DNA of 64,000 nt from Sweltsa coloradensis (taxonomy: Eukaryota; Arthropoda; Insecta; Plecoptera; Chloroperlidae). The notes under the pieces were generated by a model. That model searched no databases, was not told the DNA's origin, and saw only the letters and a list, made by a program, of their open reading frames with translations. A program made the position numbers and the translations under genes. Shown in pieces: positions 53,125 to 63,489 of this stretch (its first letter is position 1; the number at the start of each line of letters is the position of its first letter). Location of the stretch: contig JAMZAV010001459.1 in the NCBI GenBank assembly GCA_024449915.1, positions 1-64,000 on the forward strand. The letters are read 5' to 3'.

Positions 53125-53500
53125 TATAGTAGGCTAGCTAGATCCCCAGTCTCCAATAAGTCCGTATAGACGCGAGCGTAGCAAATGAAGCGACAATCTG
53201 CCATATTTAATATGGCGATTTGGCGTTTTAATTTATGCTTTTTAATGCAATAAAGTATTTTTTCTGGATTGTTTTGATGTGGTTTTAGCTTGTGCACAAA
53301 CAAAGACAATATTAAGTTATTGCTTAAGGGAATTTAGTAATGATTTGGTTTATTATTCACCTGTCAACCTGTCGGCCATCTTGAAAAAATATTTGGTCTA
53401 CAAATCGCTCCCATCTACTTTAACATGCAAACTGCCATATTCAAGATGGCTTCAGATTTTCACGGATGTGGTTTAATGACTGGTGATCTAGCCTGCTATA
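53125..53500. mobile_element. MITE-like element with 23-27 bp inverted ends
   Basis: TATAGTAGGCTAGCTAGATC plus CCCAGTC at the left. GACTGGTGATCTAGCC plus TGCTATA at the right. A TA duplication is possible. The interior has CCATATTTAATATGG and no ORF. It abuts the preceding element. Confidence 0.55.
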
Positions 53501-53689
53501 GATGTTGGATATCATTGGGTCAGTGGTATTCTACCCACACACAGCTGGTCTTATGAATGGCGCGCTGGGTGTGGGCGGTGACCTTGAGCGTAGCAGCATG
53601 TGTGTCAAGGTCACTCAATGTCCTAGGCACGTCCGTCACTTGTTGCATGGTGCGAGCAGCGGCGCTTGGTGGTTTATCATCTCCCTCTA
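53501..53689. other. Unassigned, with inverted nuclear-receptor half-sites
   Basis: GGTGACCTTGA near 53,577 and TCAAGGTCAC near 53,609 form an inverted pair. Nothing else. Confidence 0.3.
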
Positions 53690-53958
53690 CCCGTGGCAGC
53701 ATGTGCCCCTCCCTCATCCCCATATCCCATAGGCTGGAGTGGCACAATGGGACCTAACGGTTGATGCGCCCTAAATCTAAAAATATATAAACATTTCGTT
53801 TTCCAAACAAATTAAAATTAACACTAATAGTGTTTATCATTACTATCTTCACAATTTGCTTTTCTTTTCTGAACAACAATCTTATGTTTTTAACTAACAA
53901 TATCACAGACGGCGCAATATGATCTTCTTCGTTGGAGCTCCCTAGTTTCTCACGTCAA
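53690..53958 (+). repeat. Family A 3' end and family B 3' end
   Basis: GTGGCAGCATGTGCCCCTCC to GGTTGATGCGCCCTAAATC, then UTR and ACGGCGCAATATGATC / TTTCTCACGTC. Confidence 0.7.
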
Positions 53959-54120
53959 TTGCGTCAATCAAGTTACAGTCTACATTTATTACGAAAACCC
54001 GCTTGACTAGAGAGGCACATTAAGACCTATCGTTTTGCGCGGTCTTAAACCAAATGAACATAAATCAGGTAAACAACGAAGAAAACGCAGATATCGAGTC
54101 GACCATAAATAACTTAGTCA

Positions 54121-54832
54121 TCTAAGCCGCGGTGTTGATAGTCCTAACCCTACTAGTCCTGTGTGAAGACACCTAATAGAGTCAGTAGGCCAAGGCACAA
54201 GCGAGGAACTACTTCCTGCTGTAAATATACAAAACATCTGGATGAAAAGATCCACGGTCGTCCCAACACAAGTTGACTGTTTGAAGAGCTAAGTCGATCT
54301 AAGCCGCGGTGTTGATAGTCCTAACCCTACTAGTCCTGTGTGAAGACACCTAATAGAGTCAGTAGGCCAAGGCACAAGCGAGGAACTACTTCCTGCTGTA
54401 AATATACAAAACATCTGGATGAAAAGATCCACGGTCGTCCCAACACAAGTTAAATGTTTGAAGAGCTAAGTCGATCTAAGCCCGCGGTGTTTGATAGTCC
54501 AAACCCTACTAGTCCTGTGTGAAGACACCTAATAGAGTCAGTAGGCCAAGGCACAAGCGAGGAACTACTTCCTGCTGTTAAATATACAAACGAATCTGGA
54601 TGAAAAGATCCACGGTCGTCCCAACACAAGTTGACTGTTTGAAGAGCTAAGTCGATCTAAGCCGCGGTGTTGATAGTCCTAACCCTACTAGTCCTGTGTG
54701 AAGACACCTAATAGAGTCAGTAGGCCAAGGCACAAGCGAGGAACTACTTCCTGCTGTAAATAACATCTGGATGAAAAGATCCACGGTCGTTCCAACACAA
54801 GTTGACTATTTATTTGAAGAGCTAAGTCGATC
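54121..54832 (+). repeat. Satellite, four units of about 177 bp
   Basis: TCTAAGCCGCGGTGTTGATA recurs at 54,121, 54,298, 54,475 and 54,656 (spacing 177, 177, 181). Units contain ACTAGTCCTGTGTGAAGAC and GGATGAAAAGATCCACGG and are over 95% alike by eye. Confidence 0.95.
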
Positions 54833-54895
54833 AGCTGCTTGGAAATCAAACAAGATGATCAAGTGCATGGCTTTAAACTAAAGGTTCTCTGGTTC

Positions 54896-55172
54896 TCGGG
54901 GGGGGGGGGGGGGTCATTCGTTTCATTGAAAGTTGATTTTATGAGATGGTAAACATTGTTCTTTCTTGTTCATTTATTTATTTTCATTCACATTAGTAAC
55001 TATTGTTTTGCTATTAATATCATCGCCATCTTTTTATTTTCTTATATTTTCACTTAGAAAACAATTTAATCATCAAACACACCATTAGCTCAATTTCATT
55101 AACTTTCAATAACACAGTCGGCGCAATATGACTTTACTGGTTGAAGCGCCCTAGGATCTCTCGTCGTCGTAG
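54896..55172 (+). repeat. G homopolymer, then family B 3' UTR and terminus
   Basis: About 17 G at 54,899-54,914. UTR from about 54,960. Terminus TCGGCGCAATATGAC / TCTCTCGTCGTCG. Confidence 0.75.
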
Positions 55173-55244
55173 AAAATGCATGTTTCATTTGCTTGATTTA
55201 CCATTCTCAATCGGTATCCAATAAATCTCAAATTATGTATTGGG

Positions 55245-55479
55245 CTATACCGACGCGACTCTGATTTGGGAGGTCACGGGTTCAAATCCCGTCGAGACCG
55301 GCAATCCTGACTAAAGATTTTTACCGAGATTTTCCTCAGTCGTTAATGCGAATGCAAAAGATTGAGTCCTATTAAACAGACCTCGGACATCCCTTCACAA
55401 TTGTCCTATCCTCAACAACTAGTTTTAGACACCCTTAAGAGGGGCATGAATTGCACCCTGGGCAGGCTTACTTCAGAAC
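55245..55479 (+). repeat. tRNA-derived SINE
   Basis: T-arm-like ACGGGTTCAAATCCCGT at 55,276-55,292, followed by TTTTTACCGAGATTTTCCTC, GCGAATGCAAAAG and TTAAGAGGGGCATGAATTGC. A tRNA head plus this kind of body fits arthropod SINEs. The A box is not clear. Confidence 0.5.
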
Positions 55480-56175
55480 CCCCGTCTGGGCCCGGGGTAG
55501 AATTGGCCCAGAGCATGGCTCTGCTAATCGTACAAGGCGATTCAAGAGAAAAAGTCCACCTTGCAAACATCATCTAGTAAGAGAGGTAGTATATTAATCC
55601 TCGAATCTGGAGGCGAGCTCTGGCGGTCGTCGTCGAGGAACATTTCCCTTCCCTTTGAAAACCTCCCCGACAACGACGACAACGACAACACGGACGATGA
55701 TACAGACGAAGATGAACACGACGTGGGGGAACCACCAACCCCTGCCCTCCCCGTACCCCTTTCCCCGGCCTTACTACTTCCCATGGCCCTCCCTTGCTGT
55801 GGCTGGTTCTGACCCCGTCTGGGCCCGGTAAGAATTGGCCCAGAGCATGGCTCTGTAATCGTAAAAGGCGATTCAAGAGAAAAAAATCCACCTCGCAAAC
55901 ATCAGCTAGAAAAAGCGGAATATCTTACTCCCCAAAAATAGAGGCGAGCTCTGGCAATCGTCGTCGTGGACCTTGCCCCCTTCCCTTGACGACCCCCCGG
56001 CGACGATGACAATGACACAACGAACGATGACAAAGACGATGACCGCGACGTGAGAAACCCCCCTTCCTCCCCTTACCCGTGGCTGTTTCTGACCAGCATG
56101 GCCCCACCCCCCCCCTTAGGCTAGAGTGGTGCATTATGACCTAACGGTTCACGCGCCCTTAATCCACATAAAAAA
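55480..56175 (+). repeat. Two family A units, the first of subfamily A2
   Basis: 55,480-55,815 carries CCACCAACCCCTGCCCTCC and stops at GGTTCTGACC, where a second complete unit begins (55,816-56,175). Confidence 0.9.
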
Positions 56176-56322
56176 ACATAATTATTTCTACCAATATATA
56201 TTTTGTAAATTTTGAAAGCTAGATAATCATCAAACTCATTATAAACATATTTCATTAACGTTCAATATCTCAGTGGCGCGATATGACCGAACCGGTTGAA
56301 GCGCCCTAGTTTCTCAAGTCTT
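56176..56322 (+). repeat. Family B 3' end
   Basis: GTGGCGCGATATGACCGAAC, GCGCCCTAGTTTCTCAAG. Confidence 0.75.
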
Positions 56323-56425
56323 CTATGTCCGTGCGTTTAGGGTGCATAATTTGGCCCAGAGCTTGGCTCTTGTAATCGTAAAAAGTGACGAAAGAGACAA
56401 AGTCCATCTCGCTAACATCAGTATC

Positions 56426-56478
56426 GGGAGACCCGGGTTCGATACCCCGCTGAGATTATTTTTACATAACATCACCTG
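56426..56478 (+). repeat. tRNA-like 3' fragment
   Basis: CCGGGTTCGATACCCCGCTG plus AGATTATTTTT, matching the T-arm and CTGAGAT of the 41.3 kb tRNA-like sequence. Confidence 0.6.
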
Positions 56479-56907
56479 CAGTGCGATTCTATAAGATCGT
56501 TATGGATAACGTGAATGATCGCTATCGTTAAAACAAAATCATTTGTTGTGCTCATTTACCATTATTGTAAATTCTGGCTTAGCCAATCAAAACAAATGTC
56601 GTAACGAAATCAAGTATGCAGTAATATATTTTTACATCCACATGACCGTGAACCGATAATTTAACAAGCATTTATATCAATACCTTTTGAATCCTCGTTA
56701 TCAATCGTTAAGATATCAACCGCAAACAACATAAAAGTATGTATGATACTCATGCCAACTATCACTGCATACTTGATTTCGTTACGATTTTTGTTTAGAT
56801 TGGCTAAGGCAGAATTTAAAATAATGGTAAATGAGCACAACAAATGTTTTTGTTTTAACGATAGCGATCGTTCGCGTTATCCATAACGATCTTACAGAAT
56901 CGCACTG
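56479..56907. mobile_element. Foldback/MITE with 144-bp inverted arms
   Basis: CAGTGCGATTCT at 56,479 and AGAATCGCACTG ending 56,907. Arms 56,479-56,622 and 56,763-56,907 are about 93% complementary, loop about 140 bp. Flanked by CTG on both sides. CAGTG ends recall hAT, but an 8-bp duplication is absent. Confidence 0.75.
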
Positions 56908-57192
56908 CTGGAAAGTAGAGGAGTGTTTTACTCCCGGAAACTTTAGAGGCGAGCTCTGGCGGTCGTCGTCGCGGTCCTCTCCCCTTTTCCTCGACTACCT
57001 CCCCGACGACGATGAAAGTGATACAATGAACGATGAGAAAGGCTATGACGACCGCGACGTGAGAACCACACTTTCCTCCCCTACCCGTGGCTGGTTCTGA
57101 CCAGCATAAGCCTCTCCTCCCCGTATCCCCTAGGCTAGAGTGGTGCATTATGACCTAACGGTTGACGCGTCCTTAATCCAAATAAACCAAAA

Positions 57193-57462
57193 TTCTCATG
57201 GCTGTTTATACCCTAGAGGAGACGAAGAACAGAAGGGCACAAGTTACTGTGTGACCGGGAGTGGCTCGTGTCCAACTGGTCGGCTCGGTGTTCTGTCTTC
57301 TGTGACGTCAGGCGGGATCGTTGACGCAAGACAGGCCTGAGTGTTTACCCTGTACGTGTTGCCTTCTCATGGCTGACCACCCTAGAGGAGACGAAGAACA
57401 GAAGGGCACAAGTTACTGTGTGACCGGGAGTGGCTCGTGTCCAACTGGTCGGCTCGGTGATT
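57193..57462 (+). repeat. Two-copy direct repeat
   Basis: About 93 bp (AGAGGAGACGAAGAACAGAA ... CTGGTCGGCTCGGTG) at about 57,212-57,291 and 57,383-57,459, spacing about 171. Both copies are open in one frame (RGDEEQKGTSYCVTGSGSCP), but no start or homolog is known. Confidence 0.8.
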
Positions 57463-57539
57463 TTATTAAAAGTCACGGTATCTCGTCGATGGGGTCGGCA
57501 CCGAGAGGTATGACTAAGTTCATTTTAAAATTTAAACTT

Positions 57540-58073
57540 TCTTTTTCAAACTAAGAGAACATTATAATCATCAAACACATCAAACTCATTTCAATACCTT
57601 TCAATATCACAGGCGACGCAATATGACCTTACCGGTTGAAGCGCCCTAGTTTCCCACGTTGTCGTACTTAGAAGTATTTTACTCGACGAAACTACAGGCG
57701 AGCTCTGGCAATCGTCGACGAGGACATTGCCCCCTTCCCTTGACGACCTGCCTGACGACGATGACAATGACATAACGAACGATGACGACCGCGACGTAAG
57801 AACCCCCTTCCTCCTCTTACCCGTGACTGGTTTTTACCAGCATGGGCCCCACCTGCCCATATCCCCTAGGCTAGAGTGGCGCGTTTTGACCTAACGGTTA
57901 AATAAATATTAATTGTTTTGGTATTACTACCATAACAATTATTTTCTTTTCTTTTCTATTCACTTAGAAAACAATATAATCATCAAACACACCATTAACT
58001 CATAACTTTCAATATCACAGGCGGCTCAATATGACCTAACCGGTTGAAGCGCCCTAGTTCCTAACGTCGTCGT
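57540..58073 (+). repeat. Family B end, family A unit, family B end
   Basis: B to 57,666 (GGCGACGCAATATGACC). A 57,667-57,900 from ACTTAGAAGTATTTTACTCG to TTTTGACCTAACGGTTAA. B UTR and terminus (GGCGGCTCAATATGACC) to 58,073. Confidence 0.8.
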
Positions 58074-58510
58074 GTTATTGTTGGTTCGAGGCTCTGTTCG
58101 GATACAAGAGACGTAGGTCTTGTTATCTACGGTGGCTCAGTCGGTTGCGGAAACCAAACCCTCTTCCGGTGTGGTCTGGCCACCGGAAGTGTTTTCGCAC
58201 AACCTCGACTTAACAAACGCTCAGATATATAGACTAGTCTTCCAAGTCTAGGTCCAAATATTCAAGTCCACGTCTAACCACGTAGTATAAACCACTTCAC
58301 TGTCAATGACGTATGAAGAACTGTCTGAAAACTTAAGTCTAGGTGCATTCTTGGTCCAACTCGGCAAATGGACCCAGCAGTCTAAAGTGAACCCTCGTTT
58401 CAAGTCCAGTTCAAAATGGCTAAAAGCGAAACAAGAAAATAATGCGTATTTAAATATAGGTAAACATTTGAGTTTTGTTTGTTTACATCAAGTATTTTAT
58501 TGCTTTTGAC
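58074..58510. other. Unassigned, with a tRNA A-box-like motif and hairpin
   Basis: GGTGGCTCAGTCGGTTGCG near 58,130 matches the Pol III A box, but no B box follows. CTTCCGGTG/CACCGGAAG (58,163-58,189) is a perfect 9-bp hairpin. Confidence 0.35.
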
Positions 58511-58511
58511 T

Positions 58512-58885
58512 CTGGTCTGGGCCCGGGGTAGAATTGGCTCAGAACATTGCTCTGCTAATCGTAAAATGCGATTCAAGCGAAGAAGTCCACCTCGCAAACA
58601 TTAGCTAGTAAGAGGAGAGTATATTACTCCCCGAAAATAGAGGCGAACTCTGGCAATCGTCGTCGGGGACCTTGCCCCCGTCCCTTGACGACCCCTCAAC
58701 GACGATGACGACAATGATATTACGAACGATGACGATGACAATGACGACCACGACGTGAGAATCCCCTTTTCTCCCCTTACCCGTGGCTGACTCTGACCAG
58801 CATGGGCCCCTCCTCCCCCACCCCTCTAGGTTAGAGTGGTGCATTATGACCTTACGGTTGACGCGCCCTTAATTCAATAAACAAA
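58512..58885 (+). repeat. Family A unit
   Basis: CTCAGAACATTGCTCTG disturbs the second stem. Otherwise complete, ending ATTCAATAAAC. Confidence 0.9.
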
Positions 58886-59384
58886 AATATGGTCACCCGG
58901 TCCAAGGTCTACTTTAAATCGGCGGAGAGAGGCAGAGATCTAGTAGACCTTGCCCAGTGTCCACTAGATACCTAACAGCTGCTGTCAGCAGCTCAGCATA
59001 AGTATCTAGTGGACCCAGGATCTTGGCCAGGTCAACAGGCGTAGGAACCTTGAAACTCTCCGTCAACAAGGCGGTGGACGATACATTGTCGCACTTTCAT
59101 TTGTCTTCAACTTTTCTCGGACAAGAAAGACGCGTTTGGTTCTGTGAACGTAGATTTAGCCAGATATTGTGTTAAATACTGACTATTTATTGGAATTTAT
59201 ACAGTAACAGTGTACATGAGATATTATACATCAAGAATGAAGAAAATAGAGGTTGGATTCTTCACTTGGTTCAAATTTTAACTCGTCGAAACTATTGGCA
59301 ATACTTGCATTTTCTCTTGTCGCCAGTCAGGGAATGTATTATTTGGACCACTGTTAAGATAGGTTGACTCCCCACATCTCTACC
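58886..59384. other. Unassigned sequence with a nested palindrome
   Basis: Apart from the cruciform at 58,959-59,014, no repeat or gene was recognised. Confidence 0.35.
58959..59014. repeat. Nested palindrome
   Basis: Outer arms GTCCACTAGATAC / GTATCTAGTGGAC (13 bp, perfect). The loop holds AGCTGCT-GTC-AGCAGCT (7-bp arms). Confidence 0.9.
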
Positions 59385-59632
59385 CGTGGCTGGTTCTAAC
59401 TGAAATCAAACTGGCTCAGAGCATGGCTCTGCTAATCGTAAAGGCGATTCAAGAGATAAATTCTCCCTCGCAAACATCAGCTAGTAAAAGGGGAGTACTC
59501 CCCGAAACTAGAGGCGAGCTCTGGCAATCGTAGTCGGGGAAACCAATCCTTTCTCTTAGAGACCTCCCCGACGACGATGACAGTAAAAACACGAAAGATG
59601 ACGATGACAGACGATGACGACCGCGACGTGAG
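59385..59632 (+). repeat. Family A unit, 3' end missing
   Basis: CTGGCTCAGAGCATGGCTCT to GACGACCGCGACGTGAGC, then unique sequence. Confidence 0.85.
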
Positions 59633-59712
59633 CAGTGTTGAATTCGGACGTTTTCCCTGGGGAGTACACTCGACTAATTGGAGTGGGCGCACACAAAGTA
59701 CAATTATAATGT

Positions 59713-59807
59713 ATGGTGAAGATGTTTCGGAAAATCAAGGGTTTAGCTCTGTTTTCTGGTGCCCTTATTTTTGTGGGGACCCTGATTTATTCTGGAATCA
59801 GGCCCAG
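59713..59807 (+). CDS. Candidate host first coding exon with signal anchor
   Basis: ATG at 59,713 opens 31 codons plus two bases: a basic start (MVKMFRKIKG) followed by about 19 apolar residues (LALFSGALIFVGTLIYSG) and a polar exit (IRP). The frame would stop at once (TAA) unless spliced, and the stop lies in a fair donor, CAG|GTAACC, at 59,808. This is the shape of the N-terminus of a type II Golgi or ER membrane enzyme. A specific gene is not recognised and no acceptor or promoter is certain upstream. An A unit ends 80 bp upstream and another begins 45 bp downstream. An alternative frame (MYGEDVSENQGF...) is open too. Confidence 0.4.
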
Positions 59808-59851
59808 GTAACCAGTGAGTTGTCGTTTGTCACTTGTCAGGTATCCATTAC

Positions 59852-60230
59852 CCCCGTCTGGGCCCGGGGTAGAATTGGCCCAGAGCATGGCACTGCTAAT
59901 TGTAAAAGGTGATTCAAGAGAAAAAAATCCACCTCGCAAACATCAGCTAGAATGGAGGGTTGTATCTTACTCCCCGAAAATAGAGGCGAGCTCTGGCAAT
60001 CGTCGTCGGGGCCCCCTTCCCTTGACGACCCCTCGACGACGATGACAAAGACAAAGACACCACGAAAGATGACAAAGACAATGAGGACCGCGACGTGAGA
60101 ACCCACTTTCCTCCCCTTACCCATTGCTGGTTCTGACCAGCATGGGCCCCTCCTCCCCATATCCTTTAGAATAGAGTGGTGCATTATGACCTAACGGTTG
60201 ACGCGTCCTTAATCCAAATAAACCAAAAAA
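59852..60230 (+). repeat. Family A unit
   Basis: Full length. Small deletion (GTCGTCGGGGCCCCCTTCC). AATAAACCAAAAAAAAAAG tail. Confidence 0.9.
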
Positions 60231-60560
60231 AAAAGAAGAGGTCTGAAGTATACATTAAACTAGTCGTAATTATTATTAATTTATTGATTAATGTCGTCCC
60301 CTACTCAGCACGTTTGTTCTTGTTGTTGTTGTTGTGGATCAATCATAAAATTCTAACGAATTTTTGTGTTTAAAACTTTCTGACTGTGTTTTTTTTTGTG
60401 TGTGTTTTTTTAATTTTTCTCCAAATAATCCCGCATCCTCCTTCAGAAATATAAATATATGCAATTATAAATTGTTAATACATTTCTGATAATAGTAGGT
60501 ATTGAGTGGGGGGATGGGGAGGGGGCACTGCCCTCCCCAAGGTATGCCTGAATTTAGCAC
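60231..60560. other. Unassigned AT-rich sequence
   Basis: T and GTT runs, a G-rich patch at 60,508-60,525. No gene. Confidence 0.35.
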
Positions 60561-60563
60561 TGG

Positions 60564-60672
60564 ACGTGAGAACCCCCTTTCCTCCCCCTACCCGTATCTG
60601 TGGTTCTGACCAGCATGGCCCCCTCCACCCCACATCCCCTAGGCTAGAGTGGCGCATTATGACCTAACTGCT
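60564..60672 (+). repeat. Family A 3' end, clipped
   Basis: GACGTGAGAACCCCCTTTCC to CATTATGACCTAACTG. The terminal ACGCG is lost. Confidence 0.8.
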
Positions 60673-61005
60673 GTCGATCTCTTGTACCAAGTAAACCTCC
60701 ATGCAGAGACGATGCTGGCCACATGGTGTGTTGCCTGGGTGCCTGACAACAGAACCCCAGCCTAACCCAACAGTCTTCAATGAACTAAGCGAGCTCACAC
60801 AATCAGGTGACTTTTTCGTTCATCTTCGGCAAATATTGGAATTCTTCATCATCTTACTCTGAAGGTTGTTAGTCAACAGGCTTGTGTATCTTGGCAGGCG
60901 AGGCGATCACGTGCGACCTGGGCTTAGGAAGCGAGTGAAGACAACGCGCACATTTGCTGATGAGAGACAGATTTGATTATTTCAAAAACGTTATTTCTTT
61001 TAGTA
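60673..61005. other. Unassigned, less AT-rich sequence
   Basis: No repeat recognised. Contains GATCACGTGCGACC. Possibly host DNA. Confidence 0.3.
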
Positions 61006-61133
61006 GCCTATATTTTTTAAACTTAGAAACAAATTTCACAGTCAAACCAGCAACACACTTAATAACGTACAATGTCACAGGCGGCGCTATGTGACCTATC
61101 CAGTTGAAGCGCCCTAGATTCTCTCGTCGTCTT
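61006..61133 (+). repeat. Family B 3' end
   Basis: AACTTAGAAACAAATTTC to GGCGGCGCTATGTGACC / TCTCTCGTCGTC. Confidence 0.75.
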
Positions 61134-61175
61134 AATTTCTTTTTCCAAACCACCAAAAGAGACTAAGTTTAGTGT

Positions 61176-61672
61176 ATTACTCCACGAATCTAGAGGCGAG
61201 CTCTGGCAATCATCGTCGGGGACACCTCCCCCTTCCATTGACGACCCCCGGCGACGATGACAATGACACAACGAACGATGACAAAGACGATGACGACCGC
61301 GACGTGAGAAACCCCCCTTCCTCCCCTTACCCGTGGCTGGTTCTGACCAGCATAGGCCCCTCCCCCCCCCCCCCCCTAGGCTAGAGTGGTGCATTATGAC
61401 CTAACGGTTGACGCGTCCTTAATCCAAATAAACCAAAATACTCCCCGAAACTAGAAGCGAGCTCTGGCAATGGTCGCCTGGGACCTTGTCCCCTTCCCTT
61501 GAAGAGGACGATGGAGACGATAACAACCGCGACGTGAGAACCCAACCTTTCCGCCTCTTTTCCCGTGGCTGGTTCTGACCAGCATGGGCCCTCATCCTCA
61601 TATCCCCTAGGCTGGAGTGGTGCATTATACCTTACGGTTGACGCACCTTCAACTCAAATGAACCAAACCAAA
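61176..61672 (+). repeat. Two family A units head to tail
   Basis: 61,176-61,437 starts TACTCCACGAATCTAGAGGC. 61,438-61,672 starts TACTCCCCGAAACTAGAAGC. Both start at the same hairpin and lack the head. Confidence 0.9.
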
Positions 61673-61858
61673 CCATAACAAATATTTGATGTACCAAACA
61701 TATAATATTAATATTACGAAATTGTTTTCTATTTCATTATTATCTTCATCATTTTCTTTTCTTTCATACATTTAGAAAACAATATTAAATCCAACATCAA
61801 TCTCATGTTCATTATCACAGGAGGCGCAACATAATGCGCCCTAGTTTCTCACGTTAAT
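61673..61858 (+). repeat. Family B 3' end, terminus shortened
   Basis: TTTAGAAAACAATATTAAAT to GGAGGCGCAAC, then ATGCGCCCTAGTTTCTCACG. GACCTAACCGGTTGA is deleted. Confidence 0.75.
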
Positions 61859-62060
61859 TATTTAAATAAAATAAATAAATAAATTTTATTTAAGAGTCTG
61901 CCCACTCAGTTATATAACTGATTTTCAGTGGGGGACTTTAAATCAAAGCGACCAAGCCAACCCTGCAGACCCCGACGCAATCGACGAGTGAGCGATAACC
62001 AACCAAAGATCGATATTTTAAATATGAAATATAGCAATCAGTGAATCTCTTCACGGTGCT
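61859..62060 (-). repeat. Family D SINE, minus strand
   Basis: Reverse complement of 26,880-27,056: AATAAATAAATAAATTTTAT tail, CTGCCCACTCAGTTATATAA, CGAGTGAGCGATAACCAACC. Confidence 0.75.
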
Positions 62061-62232
62061 TCGACTTGAGGTTGGACTTCGATGTCCCATCCCATATATT
62101 GTGACCATCTGAGTACTCTTATCTTCGAAAATAAAGATAAAAATTCTTGTTTTTTTTATTAATATGATTTCATTTGTGTAATGTAAAGTCTAGGGCACAA
62201 GCGTGAAAGTAAATCACATTCTATTTTACATT

Positions 62233-62362
62233 TTCCCCCTTTCCTCCCCCTTCGCCGTGGCTGGTTCTGACCAGCATGGCCCCTCCTCCCCGTATCCCCT
62301 AGGCCATAGAGTGATGCATTGTCACTTAACGGTTGACGCGCCCTTAATCCAAATAAAACAAA
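62233..62362 (+). repeat. Family A 3' end
   Basis: CCTTTCCTCCCCCTTCGCCG to AATAAAACAAAACC. 5'-truncated. Confidence 0.85.
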
Positions 62363-62649
62363 ACCAATTGTTACACCTGCATATTAAACAAATCTCAAAA
62401 CAATGCTCGAGTATTCTAGCCCTCAAGATAACCTGTGTTCAATCCTCCGCTGACAGTCCATCTGCTTTATATAACACACCATATATTGTGTGTTAGGGAA
62501 TACACAGTGCACCATTGTGTGAGGCACAGAGTCCCAAGAAACGTGATTCTTGTTAATGTTGTTAGTCAAGGAAGGAAGTGTTGATGAATGAACTGAGGAA
62601 GATAAAGGCGGCGGTGAGGCTAGTTCACACTGACCACGCCGTCCTTGCC
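62363..62649. other. Unassigned sequence
   Basis: No repeat recognised. The open frame beginning in the A end has no motif. Confidence 0.3.
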
Positions 62650-63087
62650 GTCTAACTCACGGATACCTCTTAGACAAAGAGAAGATTGATCCCAGAAGTG
62701 ACACATGTGATGTACCTTCAACCGTACATCATATGCTAGCAGAATGTACCAAATACGATGCCTTGCGCACGCAATTTGATCTCTCCCAATCATATGAAGA
62801 AATTCTGTCATAACGGCGCCAAACTTTGTTAATTTCTTATTCAAAATTATAAATTTAACAAAATTTAAGTCACATCATACACATTTCTTTAATTTCTTTA
62901 TTTCCATTGAAATAAATAACTTCAGTTTTGCTATCATCATCATCATCATTTTATTGTATTGTGTATGCACTTAGAAAACAATATAATCATCAAACACACA
63001 ATTAACTCATGTCATCAACTTTCAATATCACAGGCGGCTCAATGAGACCTAACCGGTTGAAGCGCCCTGGATTCTCACGTCGTCGTA
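62650..63087 (+). pseudogene. LINE B fragment, knuckle to 3' terminus
   Basis: TCTAACTCACGGATACCTCT onwards. The first Cys codon of the knuckle is lost (AGAAGTGACACATGTGATG). UTR and terminus GGCGGCTCAATGAGACC / CTCACGTCGTCG. Confidence 0.85.
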
Positions 63088-63093
63088 CTCTCT

Positions 63094-63420
63094 TGGCTCT
63101 GCTAATCGTAAAGGCGATTCAAGAGAAAAGTCCACTCGCAAACATCAGCTAGTAAGAGCGGAGTATCTTACTCCCAAACTAAGGCGAGCTCTGGCAATCG
63201 TCGTCGGGGACTTTGCCCCTTCCCTTGACGACCCCCGGCGCGATGACAATGACACAACGAACGTGACAAAAGACGATGACGACCGCGACGTGAGAAAACC
63301 CCTCTTCCTCCCCTTACCCGTGGCTGGTTCTGACAGCATGGGCTCCTCCTCCCCACCCCCTTAGGCTAGATGGTGCTTATGACCTACGGTTGACGCGTCC
63401 TTAATCAAATAAACCAAAAT
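63094..63420 (+). repeat. Family A unit with many 1-bp deletions
   Basis: TTGGCTCTGCTAATCG to AATAAACC. Single-base losses (CGTAAAGGCG, CCACTCGC, GACAGCATGG, GCTTATGACCTACGG) are unusually many for an otherwise consensus-like copy. Confidence 0.85.
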
Positions 63421-63489
63421 ATTTGTTGTTTCGCTATTAGGCCTACTATTAAAACTAAACTAAGCTATTTTTTTTTGCTATTTTGTTAT

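Larger units (their letters stand above)
56348..57192 (+). repeat. Family A unit split by nested insertions
   Basis: Head 56,348-56,425 to CTAACATCAG. Remainder from CTGGAAAGTAGAGGAGTG at 56,905 to AATAAACCAAA at 57,192. About 480 bp of foreign DNA sits between. Confidence 0.8.

Noticed and set aside
57140..57554. Tandem-repeat protein gene
   Set aside because: The open frame merely spans a two-copy DNA repeat and starts in an A tail.
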